64,000 bases of DNA from Centrapalus pauciflorus. Lineage: Eukaryota; Streptophyta; Magnoliopsida; Asterales; Asteraceae. Both the position numbers and the translations under genes were made by a program. The notes beneath the pieces are model-generated. The model did not search any database. It was not told where the DNA came from and saw only the letters and a list, made by a program, of their open reading frames with translations. Below, piece by piece: positions 21,801-31,882 of the stretch. The DNA lies in the NCBI GenBank assembly GCA_020465985.1, contig JAANYP010002972.1:1-64000 (forward strand), read 5' to 3'. Each line of letters opens with the position of its first letter. The stretch's first letter is position 1.

Positions 21801-21823
21801 CTGGTAGTATTTTGAATCAATAA
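18812..21823 (+). CDS. ORF3 of element C: post-pol coiled-coil protein of Sirevirus-like elements, intact
   Basis: This uninterrupted frame of 1003 codons lies where Sireviruses carry their so-called env-like ORF. The likely first AUG is codon 12 (18845), because the frame opens at GTG with an acceptor-like site before it. The N-terminal domain (residues 1-250) contains QFYEHLQV, LRQVLQLG and YPRFIMMLIRHF (about 203-214), shared with the ORF3s of D, E and I. A poly-Gln tract and an arginine-rich PRAPRRRQRP (about 275-300) could be a nuclear localisation signal. Acidic and Pro-rich regions follow, then a coiled coil (about 520-605), another acidic stretch and a basic C-terminal domain (about 760-1003) with NLSKEDLQILYN. 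No signal peptide or membrane segment is visible, so an envelope role is unlikely. Function unknown. Confidence 0.85.
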   Translation: MADRIFVPKNNMVLNPDNNIPEAQGYRQILDFLAESRIGFALYHNIQIVLPYVRQFYEHLQVDCTVTPTVLRTRIAGQTLVFSADMLRQVLQLGSQEQEDGPIDFPLSIRQTAFLRMGYSLDVAKLSYMKSGLIGQWRFLVHVFMVCFAPKKAGFDYIVSKIQSGVIALVYNRKFSFSQMFFSEFVHQITAPERERFLLYPRFIMMLIRHFLPNLPLSNDFLSVNIMDKRIFADCSSHLGKLAVPVARPLFGVIVDREFQAPEDANWAGVVEFQPQQQLQQQQQQRQQQQQPRAPRRRQRPAASQIQASRPSTSEQPQAQEAGPSSAVPKSEQIAQTLEEIWASGPHANEDVAATLVGELLSPPEGEEDIFRDVEEYELERADKGLTSSESESEEMEELEVEASESVAADPNIQIGTYGSRLIVNEAGSRRGEERESDDSDFEEEEVAPLVTRQRAKRHRFMQGSTSASEAQQSQTQSQPQATAPPSPPPQLHEPYIPPPFIPSPIQSIPSTSTAYAENQRFVQLKGRVDFQHVQILTLTKAVGELQAHNANLDKDNAELRKIVENVRDENTELKSFIADQSSEIRSMRSLLEQLMKNLQAQGETSCRDQEVQRREDDDEGNDPGAHNENEPVDFPAAQATQVQGEPSQGEGEMGEASSSKQPTDFEISEMIDALMDLDDDPMDVGFDYEDEELEECEFVPEEIVDWQSDDEVVADEDDEADKIVVQQNPITDTYMIDGENIVNVDIVNAALNAQPSTEEPARELSNEQKRKLWFRAEHKDLELKKTIRVPGTGKLSRSILSWFFDQELQLFIIKRKDGLQCLRRTLRAFNTLPKVEIKALAWKNLINIGNVPYADLIEKIIRKEGRSRKFVRLNPRVGKRVEDPSRIDPFTGRPWMRIQYKPVRCLRKVPLKRMPQNVLQNLHWWYAETETGEAVMEDFEEKVILRVYDPLHLVNLSKEDLQILYNCKISNDTHMDGEASKYENVVKVCVEKGLYAGSILNQ

Positions 21824-21872
21824 ATAAACAACGTTCTTAAGTCAAATGTGTGAATTATTAGAAGCTATCGTC

Positions 21873-21881
21873 AAGGGGGAG
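21873..21881 (+). other. Polypurine tract of element C
   Basis: AAGGGGGAG ends two bases before the 3' LTR and would prime plus-strand DNA synthesis. Confidence 0.88.
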
Positions 21882-21883
21882 TC

Positions 21884-22527
21884 TGTTGGTACATCCTGTG
21901 TGACGATAGCAGTTTAAGTGATCTTACATTGTGATTTAGCATGTGTTTGTTATATATGTTATATATGGTTGATATTTATTAGTGTTTGTATGTTTGAACT
22001 TGATGTAACGTATTACAAGAAGTTCAAACATAAAGTTCAAAGATAAAATCAATCATAAGGTATTAACATAAGTTTCATCACTTAAGTGTTTAAGTGTATT
22101 GGCTAGATTCGAATTACATAAGGGAAGACATTCGAATCTGTGATAGATTCGAATGTGTCCTTAGATTCGAATATGCCCAGATTCGAGAATGTCATTGTGG
22201 ACAGACTTGAATGGGCCTTGGGCCAGATTCGAGTTTGGCCCACATCAGACTCGAATCAGGGTCTATAATTAGGGATAGACTCGAGTCATTAGTAGACTTT
22301 TAGCAGAATTCGTGAGGAATTAAGCTTAAGGCGATCTCGAGTTTATCACCAGCTTTAGGTCCGTTTCGGAGAGAATTAGCTCGTAGGATCGTTCGTGTGT
22401 CGTTCGTTCAGCGTCTAATAGTCTTCGTGTTTCGTGGTTGAGAGTTGTCCGTCTAACCGTTAACGAGGATTCCGCACTCGTTTACGGATCCGCGTCTAGA
22501 TAGATCTTAGTAGTGGTAGACCTTACA
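21884..22527 (+). repeat. 3' LTR of element C (644 bp)
   Basis: It has the same length and termini as 9401-10044, with about six differences by eye (for example CAGTTTAAG for CAGTCTAAG, and TAGGATCG for TATGAGCG). Confidence 0.96.
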
Positions 22528-22532
22528 CTGTG
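22528..22532 (+). repeat. Target site duplication of element C, right copy (CTGTG)
   Basis: Exact copy of 9396-9400. Element B coding sequence resumes after it. Confidence 0.95.
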
Positions 22533-23126
22533 TGTATTTGTGCTAGGTTTCAAGCCAATCCGAAAGAAATGCATATGAAAGCTGTGAAGTGGATTCTGAG
22601 ATACCTCAAGTCGAAACCGAAGCTGGGACTTTGGTATCACGCGGATGGTGATCTGGAATTGGAAGCATTCACGGATTCAGACTATGGAGGTTGCAGCTTG
22701 AATCGGAAGTCAACAAATGGATGTTGTCAGTTCCTTGGAGGGAGACTCGTATCCTGGCAACGCAAGAAACAGACTTCGGTAGCCGTGTCAACGTGCGAGG
22801 CCGAATATGTAGCTGCTGGTAGTTGCTGCTCACAGGTTTTATGGATACAACGACAATTGCGGGATTACGGTTTGACTTACACTCATACTCCCATTAGGAT
22901 AGATAACCAATCTACTATTGCTATAACTAATAATCCAGTTAAACACATTAAAACAAAACACATAGACATAAGACATCATTTTATACTTGATTGTGCTGAA
23001 AAGAACTTAATAAAGCTAGTAAAAGTGGCAACGAAAGATAACAATGCTGATTTATTCACTAAAGCTTTTGATAAGTCACGCTTCGAGTTGTTAGTTCAAC
23101 TGAATGGTATGCGTAATCTAGAGTAA
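22533..23126 (+). pseudogene. pol: pol of element B, right part: RNase H C-terminal portion
   Basis: It continues the RNase H domain cut at 9400: CARFQANPKEMHMKAVK, YSD-like FTDSDYGGCSLNRKS, CEAEYVAAGSCCSQ, then IDNQSTIAI and TKHIDIRHHF, ending MRNLE-stop at 23126. These are the residues expected at the end of a Copia Pol and cover the part deleted in C. The reading frame is open throughout this fragment, but the full gene is broken upstream. Confidence 0.93.
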
Positions 23127-23929
23127 CTTGACCTTAGTAGAATCTATTTCTTTTTGTAGTAAGTTTAGTAGTTAAGTAGAATTTCTTTCTTTTTATAGTA
23201 AGTTAGTAGTAAAGTAAAATTTATTTCCTTTTATAGTAAGTTAGTAGGTTACTTTATTAGCTTATTCTTATTTATGAAAAACAAAAAAAAAAAGAGAGAA
23301 AACCATAAAAATATAAAAAAAAAGAGAATATTAGAAAATAGAGTTAAGTCTTAGATACATAGGTTCAAAGTGACGAAAATTAGCATAGTCGATACAATCT
23401 CTAAGTGTTAAGCCTTCACACATAATGCACCTTAAACCCTAAGTGATATACATTTTCTCGTTTGATGTGTTGGTAGGCATAATACACAAAGGGAATCTCA
23501 AAAGCTAATAAAATATTCAAGAAAAAGTCATGTGTGTAACTAACTTAGATGTATAACCAAATGATCTTAATTTTTATGTTAGAGACATACATACAATGAT
23601 TCTAAATGAGGTATGCAAATTTTCTGGGGGATGTATAGCCACATCAGATACATCTTAAAGAAAAGAAAAGAAAAGAAAAATTTTGATAGTAAGGAGAGAG
23701 TCAAAACAAGTCACTTTCTTGTACGTAAGTACAGACCTGTTACCTCTGGTTTGACTCGAGTTAGCAAGATAAGTCGCTTTGTTGTACGTCAGTACAGACC
23801 TGTCACCGTTGTCTTGCTAGCTTTAAATAAACTTTAAGACAAACTAAGACACGCTGTTGTATGTACATACAGAACTGTGTCCGACGTTTGCCTTTTAAAG
23901 AAAACTTTCAATACCGAAAAGTTATAATC
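23127..23929 (+). other. Noncoding spacer of element B after pol, with triple stem-loop at 23698-23881
   Basis: Colinear with 16640-17400 of C. Hairpin cores are 23720-23733, 23783-23796 and 23858-23871. Outer stems are GAGTCAAA/TTTGACTC (23698-23705 with 23750-23757), GTTAGCAAGATAA/TTGTCTTGCTAGC (23760-23772 with 23809-23821) and GACAC/GTGTC (23848-23852 with 23877-23881). The copy is cut at 23929 by the LTR of element D, so B's motif cluster, ORF3 and 3' LTR are not seen. Confidence 0.75.
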
Positions 23930-25061
23930 TGTTAGGCACAAAAAGGCCTCAGTCAAAGCTGTTCTGCATTTGAGGGGGAGATTATTAATCAAACCTGTTG
24001 ATGCCTTTAAAGGTTGAATTTAAGGCCTGTTATACGCCTTATTGAAACCTGAAAATGATTTGCAATATCAGCCTAAAGCTGCTCTATGTGTTGCATGTGT
24101 TGCAACAAAGGCAGTTTTGCTCAAGCTGTTCAGTCTGTTGAACAGGCTGGACATAAACTGTCTACGCTGCTCTACACTGGTGAGCAGCTTGGGCAGTTTA
24201 CAAGTGTTCTGTTCTTTGTGAACAGAACCTGTTCTTTGTGAACAGGCTAAACACTATATGGAATGTGTTTCCAAGTCCTCATGTATTGTTTTTGACTGCA
24301 AGATCAGTTTACAAAGTCGAAGACAAAGTGGAAATCAGAACTACTCAGCCTGCCCAAGCTGTTCTGCTACATGAAGACAAAAGGTTATTTGAAAAAGGGT
24401 GACAGACCTTTTTCTTATATCAAAATAGACCTTTACAAGGAAGAAAAACACAAAGTTGACATTCCTTATTTGGTTAAAGGCAATGCAACAGTAGACAAAG
24501 TGAAAAGACAAAAGTTCTGCACATGTGAAGACAAGTCTGCTTTTCAGAAAAGTGCAGAAAAGGTTATGTTGTCTTTTCAACAAGACTTCTTCTTTTTCAT
24601 TCCTTCCAATGAAAAAGCTTCACTTAGATCCTCTGAGTGAGTATAAAAAGAAACTTCCAAGGATTGAAAGATCAAGCCAAAAAAAGCTAAGTGCTGAAAA
24701 CAAGAGTGAATGTGCATTCAAAGTGTGTCTTTCATGCATGCAAGTCTGCTTGAATAAAACAGTACTCAGTGTCTAAGCTGTTCTTGTTCAAGCTGTTCCT
24801 CAGAGTCTTGTAAACACAATGAATGATTCTTAGTGAGTGTATTCATTGTAATTAGTTTAAGTCAGTCTTAGACTAGTTAAACATACTGTTGTATCTGTCA
24901 TCTCAGCTTGAACTTTTTTCGCATTCAAGCTTGTTTGTAATTAACATTGTTTAATAATACATACAAACATTGAGAAAATTGTGTGTAGTTTTTAAAGTGC
25001 TGTATTCACCCCCCCTCTACAGCTTAAAGCTATATACATGGGATATCTTTTGGGACCTACA
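23930..25061 (+). repeat. 5' LTR of element D (1132 bp)
   Basis: Begins TGTTAGGCACAAAAAGGCC and ends GGGACCTACA. It contains a TATAAAA box at 24642-24648 and CAAGCTGTTC / GAACAGGCT inverted motifs, including two copies of CTGTTCTTTGTGAACA near 24208-24244. The C-rich stretch ATTCACCCCCCCTCTACAG lies near the 3' end. Confidence 0.93.
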
Positions 25062-25063
25062 AC

Positions 25064-25075
25064 TGGTATCAGAGC
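25064..25075 (+). other. Primer-binding site of element D
   Basis: TGGTATCAGAGC two bases after the LTR end; initiator tRNA-Met type. Confidence 0.92.
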
Positions 25076-25123
25076 AGTTTAGAGTGTGTGTCATTCTAGA
25101 TCTCTCATTCTCCCAAAATTTCC

Positions 25124-27870
25124 ATGGACAACAGTGCTGCAAGTTCCTCATACTATGACAATGATTCAATGGGCAAACCTCCAAAGTTCAATCATCAGAA
25201 CTTTTCTGGTTGGAAGTGTAGAATGATGCTCTACATAGAGAATCTGGATGTACAACTACCAGAGATTGTAATGGAGGGTCCCTATGTGCCAACCTCTGTT
25301 ACAACAATAACTCCTGCTGTTGAAGGAGCTGCTCCTGAGATCAGAACATTTGAGAAAGCAAAAGCTCAATGGTCAGATGAAGACAAAAGACTGGTGGCTC
25401 TTGATGCAAAGGCCAGAAACAATCTGGTCATCTCTCTAACTGATGATGTGTTCAAACAGGTTGAGAAGATGAAGACTGCAATGGAGATGTGGGATACTTT
25501 GTGTACCGTCTATGATGGACCCACAATCACACTTGACAACAGGATTAATAATCTTGTTAGACAGTATGAACTCTTCTTTGCAAAACCAAAGGAGACTCTC
25601 ACTGAAACCTACACCAGGTTTACTGCTCTTGTAAATGATCTCAAAGCTATTGGGATCACCAAGGACAGCCTGACTTTGGTAAACAAGTTCTTGGATGTTC
25701 TGCCTGAAGAATGGAATTATTTTTCTACAATTTTAAGGAATTCAGGTACCATCAAAAGTATGGATCTTGTTAACTTATATGCTTACTGAATGATGAGCAA
25801 TCAAGGCAACAGAAGAGAAATGCCTTGGAAATATCTAAGAAAGGTGCAGCCTTTGTGGCTAGTGTGAGACAACCTGTGAATCAAGTGAGTGATGTGTTCA
25901 CTCAACCTGATCAACAGGCTGATGATAAGGAGGAAATGTCTGATGAGGAAGACAATGCAGATAGTGCTGAACTGGATGATGAGCAGATGATAGCCATGCT
26001 TGTCAAAAGGTTCAACAAGAAAAGGTTTGGAAGAAACATGCTACAGGGAAGCTCAAATTCTGTAAAAAAGAAAGCATTTGACAAGACCAAAGCTGAGTCC
26101 TTCAAATGTGGCAAAACAGGCCATATAGCTGCTGACTGTGTGTCAAAAGCTGTTGGTCAGACATCCAAACCACACAAGACAAACAGGGATGATGGCTATA
26201 GGGTTAAGTACCTTATGGCCATGGCTAAGTTGAGGAAGTTAGAAAACTCAGTGGTTTCTAACAAGCAAAAGGGACTAATGGCAGAAACTTGTGACTGGGA
26301 GGAGTCTAATTCATCATCTGATGAAGAAGACAACAACTGTCTGATGGCCAACACTGATGTCCCATCAACAAGCAACTTCAAACAGGATCGGGCTGAAGCT
26401 GAAGCTTTCAGCAGCTTGGAGAACTGGAACCCTACAATGATGTATAAGGTACAAAATTTTATGGATTACAGTTCTGAAGAAAAAGTTAAAATGTTTGAAT
26501 ACATGCTTGTTGATCTAAAAGCTGCTGTTGAGAAGCATGCTGTTTTATTATCTGAAATCTCTAAGCTTAAAACAGATATTGAAACAAAATCCAGTAAACT
26601 GGACAGCTTCCATAAGTTGGAAGCTGAGCTTGATGAATTGAAACACATCAATTCCATTTTATCGGAAGAAAAGAGAGAAACATATATAAAACATGCTACG
26701 CTTCAAAAGATAGTTGACTCTTGGTGCCAATCTGCACAAAAAGTCAGCCACTGCATAAGTTAGCAGATTCCTGCACAAATCCAAGCCTATCTTGGAGGGG
26801 ATCTTGACACATCAGCTTCCATTGTTGAGGTTAATAATTTAAAAGAAGACTTGTCCACTCTTGGTGAGCTTCCAAACACTTTTATTCAAAAAGTGAATGG
26901 TAAATTAATCTCAACAAACAGGTTTGTCAGGACTCAAAACACTGACAGCTCGTGTGAACCTAGCTCAAAAGCTGTTGATGAAATGAGTTTTCCATCAAAT
27001 AAGCTTGCTAAGTGTTCTGCTGATTCACACAAGCAAAAGAAAGGAAAGCATGTCCAAACTGCAGCTGAGGACACCAAACCTGTTGACAAAACAGGCTTTG
27101 GGTCTAAAGCTGGTGTAAAAAGGCATACTAATCCTTTTAATGCTGAACATTTTGAAAATAAGTTTTCAAAAGGTAAGCAGTCTGCCTTTAACAAGAGTAA
27201 GTCTCAAGTTGAAGGCAAATATGTTGTGATTTCAAATAAGTTTTCTAATCATAGTGGTAAACTGGTTTTAATTGAGAATAAGTATTTAAAAGCCAGAAAT
27301 AATGATTATGTTGATAGGCAACATCAATCACATCTCAGGAAGGGCAAAGGCAAAGCCATTGCTCAGCCTGAGAGATCTGGGAATAAGTTTCCTAAACCTG
27401 TGGAAGTTCAAAAGCCAATTAAGCTTCCTATCTTTGATATCTGCCCTCCTAAAAAGAGGAAAGAAGAGACAGGCAAAGCTGTGGCTATTGAACTTTCCAC
27501 TCAAGCTGTTGATTCATCAAAAAGTAATAAGTTTGCTAAACCTGCTGATGGAATCAACAGAAATAACCCAGAATGTGTTTCTGAAAGGTCTTCTTCCAAA
27601 AATGCTAAAAGAAGAAAGCGTTATAAATGTGGAATGAAGACACATCTGGCCAAAGACTGTCCTGAAACTGTGGACATGAGGCCTGCTGACTCTGATGCTT
27701 CCCTCACTACCAACATAAACAGTGTTGGAAACATCTCAGTCAATGAGAGTGGTATTCAAACTGATACCATTCAAATAGGGAATATTAGTGTTGACATTAC
27801 AAGTCCATCAACAAATGTTGATGAAGTAGGAGAACTCATCTCTGTGATGAGTTCCCTTAAAAGTATCTAA
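25124..27870 (+). pseudogene. gag: gag of element D, one frameshift and one nonsense codon
   Basis: The start MDNSAASSSYYDNDSMGKPP leads into a Copia gag domain (FSGWKCRMMLYIENLDVQL, MWDTLCTVYDGP, RINNLVRQYELFF). One base is lost near 25785; the frame resumes as LLNDEQSRQQKRNALEISKKG. Zinc knuckle 1 near 26098 has its first cysteine changed to serine (SFKCGKTGHIAADC). Coiled-coil-rich sequence (about 26470-26760) with a stop at 26761 follows, then lysine-rich repeats. Knuckle 2 near 27619 has its first cysteine changed to arginine (RYKCGMKTHLAKDC). The frame stops after SSLKSI at 27870, 22 bases before the pol acceptor. The arrangement matches the gags of C and E. Confidence 0.9.
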
Positions 27871-27892
27871 TATTCTTCTTATCACTCTGCAG
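26449..27892 (+). other. Candidate gag-internal intron of element D (1444 bp)
   Basis: The donor is TATAAG|GTACAA in phase 0 after NPTMMYK. The acceptor is CTAATATTCTTCTTATCACTCTGCAG-like, ending at 27892. Exon 2 begins GAA AAA CAA CCA and is in the protease frame. The gag stop TAA lies in the CTAAT branch-like motif. Support comes only from the analogy with A, B, C and E. Confidence 0.55.
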
Positions 27893-30800
27893 GAAAAACA
27901 ACCATCCCAGGTTTGGTACTTGGACAGTGGCTGCTCATGGCACATGACTGGTTGTAAGGACATGCTGAGTGATCTCAGGCCTGAAAAAGGGCCAAAAGTC
28001 ACATTTGGTGACAATGTACAGGGATCCACTGAGGGATATGGAACTCTTAAAGCTGGTGCTGCAGTGTTCAAAAGAGTAGCCTATGTGGTTGGGCTAAAAC
28101 ATAACCTTGTTAGCATAAGCTAACTGTGTGATGCTGGCTATAAGGTTAACTTTGATGAGCACCTGGGTTACATATTGGATCCCCAAGGCAAAGTTGTTTT
28201 GTGTGCTCAACGAAAGAAAGGTGTATATGTTGTGGACATGCAATATGCTGATCCCACAACTGAAACATGCTTCCTTACAAGAACAAATGCAGACTTAAAC
28301 TGGTTATGGCACAAAAGGCAGTCACATCTGAACTTCAAGAACATCAACAAACTCTGTAAGAAAGAGTTGGTGACAGGTTTGCCTTCTATGACCTTTGTTA
28401 AAGATAAACTCTGCACAGCTTGTGAGAAAGGCAAGCAGAGAAAATCATCATTTAAATCCAAACATAACTTCTCTATTGATACTCCTCTCTTCTTAATCCA
28501 TATGGACTTGTTTGGACCTGTTAATGTCCCAAGTCTAGGAGGAAGAAGATACACTCTAGTAATGGTTGATGAGTTCTCCAGGTACACATGGGTTATTTTC
28601 TTGAAGAGCAAAGGAGAGGCTGCTAGAGAAATTATTGGATTTGTGAAAAAGATGGAAATGCTGAACTCTGCCCAAGTAAAGCAGCTTAGAAGTGATCATG
28701 GTACTGAATTCAGAAACAGTACTCTTAAGGACTTCTGTGAAGAGAAAGGAATTACTCAAAACTTTTCAGCTGTAAGAACTCCACAACAAAATGGAGTTGC
28801 TGAAAGGAGAAACAGAACTCTCATTGAAGCTGCTAGAACAATGATGTGTGCATCTGGTCTACCTTCATCATTCTGGGCTGAAGCTGTTAACACTGCCTGC
28901 TTCACCCAAAACAGATCCTTAGTGGTGAAAAGGTTCAACAAGACCCCCTATGAGCTGCTCAAAGGGAGGACACCAAATGTCAGTTACTTTCATGTGTTTG
29001 GTTGTCCCTGCTTCATTTTGAATCAAAGGGATCAACTGGCAAAGTTTGAACCAAAAGCTGATGAAGGTGTGTTTGTTGGCTACTCTGCTATCTCTAAAGC
29101 CTACAGAGTGTACAACAACAAAAGAAAGGTGATAGATGAATCTATCAATGTCACCTTTGAAGAGTCCAAGAACGTTCCACCAAAGTTGTTCCTGAATCAG
29201 TTTCAGGAGAATTAAACTTTGATGATCTGATGCATTCAAACAGTGAATAGGATTCAAAAGCTTCCACAACACCCAGTGTGGAACCTGTTAATCATGATGG
29301 GCATGATGATGATTATGTCAATACATCCTTTGTGAATAAGTGTACTGACCTAATTACCACTGCATGTCTTGAACCTATCAATGCTGATTTTCCTGGTTCC
29401 TCTGCTGATATGTTCAATAGTGGTCAGTCATGTTCAACAAGTGAGCAGGCTCAAGACAACAGTGTATCTGAAAATCTTGAGAGCTGTTCAACAGGACCTG
29501 CTGAAGCTGCTGATAACTCAGGAGAATCATCATTGAAGAATGATCCTAAGTGGATCAGATGTCACCCTAATGACCAAATAATTGGTGACATCAACAAAGG
29601 GGTACAAACAATGTGGGACAGCTTAGGGAACTTCTGTATATTCTCTAGTTTTGTTTCACTAATGGAGCCAAAGAAAGTGGATGAAGCACTGAAAGATGCC
29701 AATTGGATCACTGCCATGCAAGAAGAACTCAATCAGTTTGAGAGAAACAAGGTATGGAAGCTGGTTCCTGCACCTAAAGGCAAAACTATAATTGGCACTA
29801 AATGGGTTTTCAGGAATAAGATGGATGAGCAAGGTCATGTCATAAGAAATAAGGCAAGACTGGTTGCTCAAGGTTATAGACAGGAGGAAGGAATTGACTA
29901 TGATGAGACATTTGCTCCGGTGGCCAGGCTAGAAGCAATTCGTTTGTATCTAGCCTACGCTGCTCATAAGAGCATTACGGTATTCCAAATGGATGTGAAG
30001 AGTGCATTTTTGAATGGGAAGCTGCAAGAAGAAGTTTATGTCAAGCAGCCTCCAGGTTTTGAAAATGAACATCATCCAGGTTTTGTCTATAAGTTGGACA
30101 AAGCTCTCTATGGTCTCAAACAAGCCCCTAGAGCCTGGTATGACACTCTTACTGAATTCCTTATGAGCAATGGGTATTCCAGAGGTAAAGTGGATACTAC
30201 ACTGTTCAAAAAGAAGGTGAAATCTGATATTATGCTTGTTCAAATTTATGTGGATGATATAATAATTGGTTCTACCAATGAGCAGTTATGCAAGAATTTT
30301 TCATTACTCATGAAATCTAAATATGAAATGAGTATGATGGGAGAACTTACTTTCTTTTTAGGATTACAGGTTAAACAAACCTCAACTGGAATTTTCAAAA
30401 ATCAAAGAAAGTATACCTTAGATCTCTTGAAAAAGTTTAAATTTGATCAAAGTTCTCCTATTAAAACCCCAATGGCAACCAATGTAAAATTGGATGCTGA
30501 TATCAGTGGCAAAGCTGTTTCAGTAACAGCTTACAGAGGTATGATTGGGAGCTTGCTATACTTAACTGCTAGTAGACCTGATATTATGTTTGCCACTTGT
30601 CTGTGTGCTAGGTTCCAAGCTGATCCAAAGGAATCTCATCTAGCTGCTGTTAAGAGAATCTTCAGATACCTGAAGGGTACACCAGGTTTGGGTCTTTGGT
30701 ATCCCAAAGACTCCAGCCTTGAACTAACAGGTTATTCAGATTCTGATTTTGCAGGCTGCAGGCTAGAGGGGAAAAGCACAACAGGTGGATGTCAACTTCT

Positions 30801-31194
30801 TGGTGGTAAGTTGACAAGTTGGTGCAGCAAGAAGCAGAACTCAGTGTCTACTTCTACTGCTGAAGCTGAGTACATTGCTGCTGGAAGCTGCTGTGGGCAG
30901 ATTCTGTGGATGCAGCATCAGCTTGAAGATTGTGGGCTTGTGTATAGGAAAATTCCTATTCTGTGTGATAACACAAGTGCCATAGCCATTTCCAACAATC
31001 CAGTATTTCATTCAAGAACAAAGCATATTGAAGTCAGACATCACTTCATCAGGGATCACATTCAGAAAGGTAATGTGGAGGTAAGTTTTATTTTCACAAA
31101 TGAACAGCTTGCAGACATTTTCACCAAACCTCTTAATGAAACAAGGTTTAATTACCTTGTCAGCAAGCTGGGCATGTTAAACAAAAGTGACTAA
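27893..31194 (+). pseudogene. pol: pol of element D (PR-IN-RT-RNase H), nearly complete
   Basis: Protease has WYLDSGCSWHMTG. A TAA replaces glutamine at about 28121. Integrase follows with WHKRQSHLNFKN, CTACEKGKQRK, HMDLFGPVNVPS, LRSDHGTEF and TPQQNGVAERRN. A one-base loss near 29212 and a stop near 29248 break the linker. From 29278 one frame of 638 codons covers RT and RNase H: ANWITAMQEELNQF, FAPVARLEAIRLY, QMDVKSAFLNGK, VQIYVDDIIIG, SDSDFAGCRLEGKS, TAEAEYIAAGSC, and the end SKLGMLNKSD at 31194. RT and RNase H keep the catalytic aspartates, so this copy decayed little in its 3' half. Confidence 0.93.
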
Positions 31195-31768
31195 GTGTCC
31201 TCAAAGGTCTAAGACTTTGTATGTCTCACACTTATCAAGTTTCTCAGAACAGCTTAGACAGAACAGGCTCTGCATGTTATGTACTTAGCCATTTTTCTGA
31301 AATCCTTGATCAGCTTGAACATACAACAGGCTGAACACAAACAGTTTACTCGTCCAGCCTGATCTGATGGTCCATTCTTCACTCTGCTCATTCCGTCACA
31401 CTGATTTACAAGACATTGTCTTGTAACCTGCTCAGCTATTGGATACAATCTGTTCCTACATAGTTGAACAGGCTGAGGGAACAGCTTGAAGAATGAACAG
31501 CTTGTGATGACCCTGCTCATCACAGGTTTGACCAACAGCTTAGACCAACAGTTTTTAATTACCTTTCTTCAAACTTAAGTTACTTAATTTCTGTTTTTAT
31601 TTAGTTTAATTACTGCGGATAATGTGGGTTACGTGTGTTAGTGATTAAAAAGGGCTCAAGTGGTCTGACAAACGGTCTGACATGGACAACCGTTCCGTTT
31701 TCTATTAACGACCTTTTCAAATCAACCGCCCAAATATTTCTCTCTCATACCCACTCACATTAAAATCC
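31195..31768 (+). other. Noncoding spacer after pol of element D with CAGCTT/AACAGGCT motifs
   Basis: No coding frame is supported. Many GAACAGCTT, CAACAGGCTGAA and similar short motifs occur in both orientations (31245-31560), matching those of the D LTR. The last 200 bases are AT-rich, leading to the TATA box. Confidence 0.75.
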
Positions 31769-31882
31769 TATAAATACCTCATACTGTTATCTTCGTCTTC
31801 CTCACTACTATCATAAACTTTCTAAGAACCCTAAATATTCGACTAAGTGTCTTGTGCTTCTGCTACTTTCCCTAATCTCAAA
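31769..31882 (+). promoter_or_regulatory. Candidate internal promoter and leader of element D ORF3
   Basis: TATAAATA at 31769-31776 is followed by a CT-rich leader (TTATCTTCGTCTTCCTCAC) and AACCCTAAA (31827-31835), then ATG at 31883. Spacing and composition are those of an ordinary plant gene promoter. E and I have CCTTTAAAGG or CCCTTAAAGG at the same place, and similar leaders. Confidence 0.6.

Larger units (their letters stand above)
9401..22527 (+). mobile_element. Element C: complete Sirevirus-like Copia element (13.1 kb)
   Basis: Two 644-bp LTRs, PBS, long leader, gag, PR-IN-RT-RH, a 2.1 kb spacer, a 1003-codon ORF3, polypurine tract and a 5-bp target duplication are all present. LTRs differ at about six positions by eye, so insertion is recent. 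Yet gag has one frameshift, pol has one frameshift and two deletions, so this copy must have been mobilised by proteins supplied by others. ORF3 is intact. Confidence 0.96.

Noticed and set aside
18812..21823. Envelope glycoprotein
   Set aside because: No signal peptide, membrane-spanning segment or fusion peptide is visible in any of the ORF3 copies.
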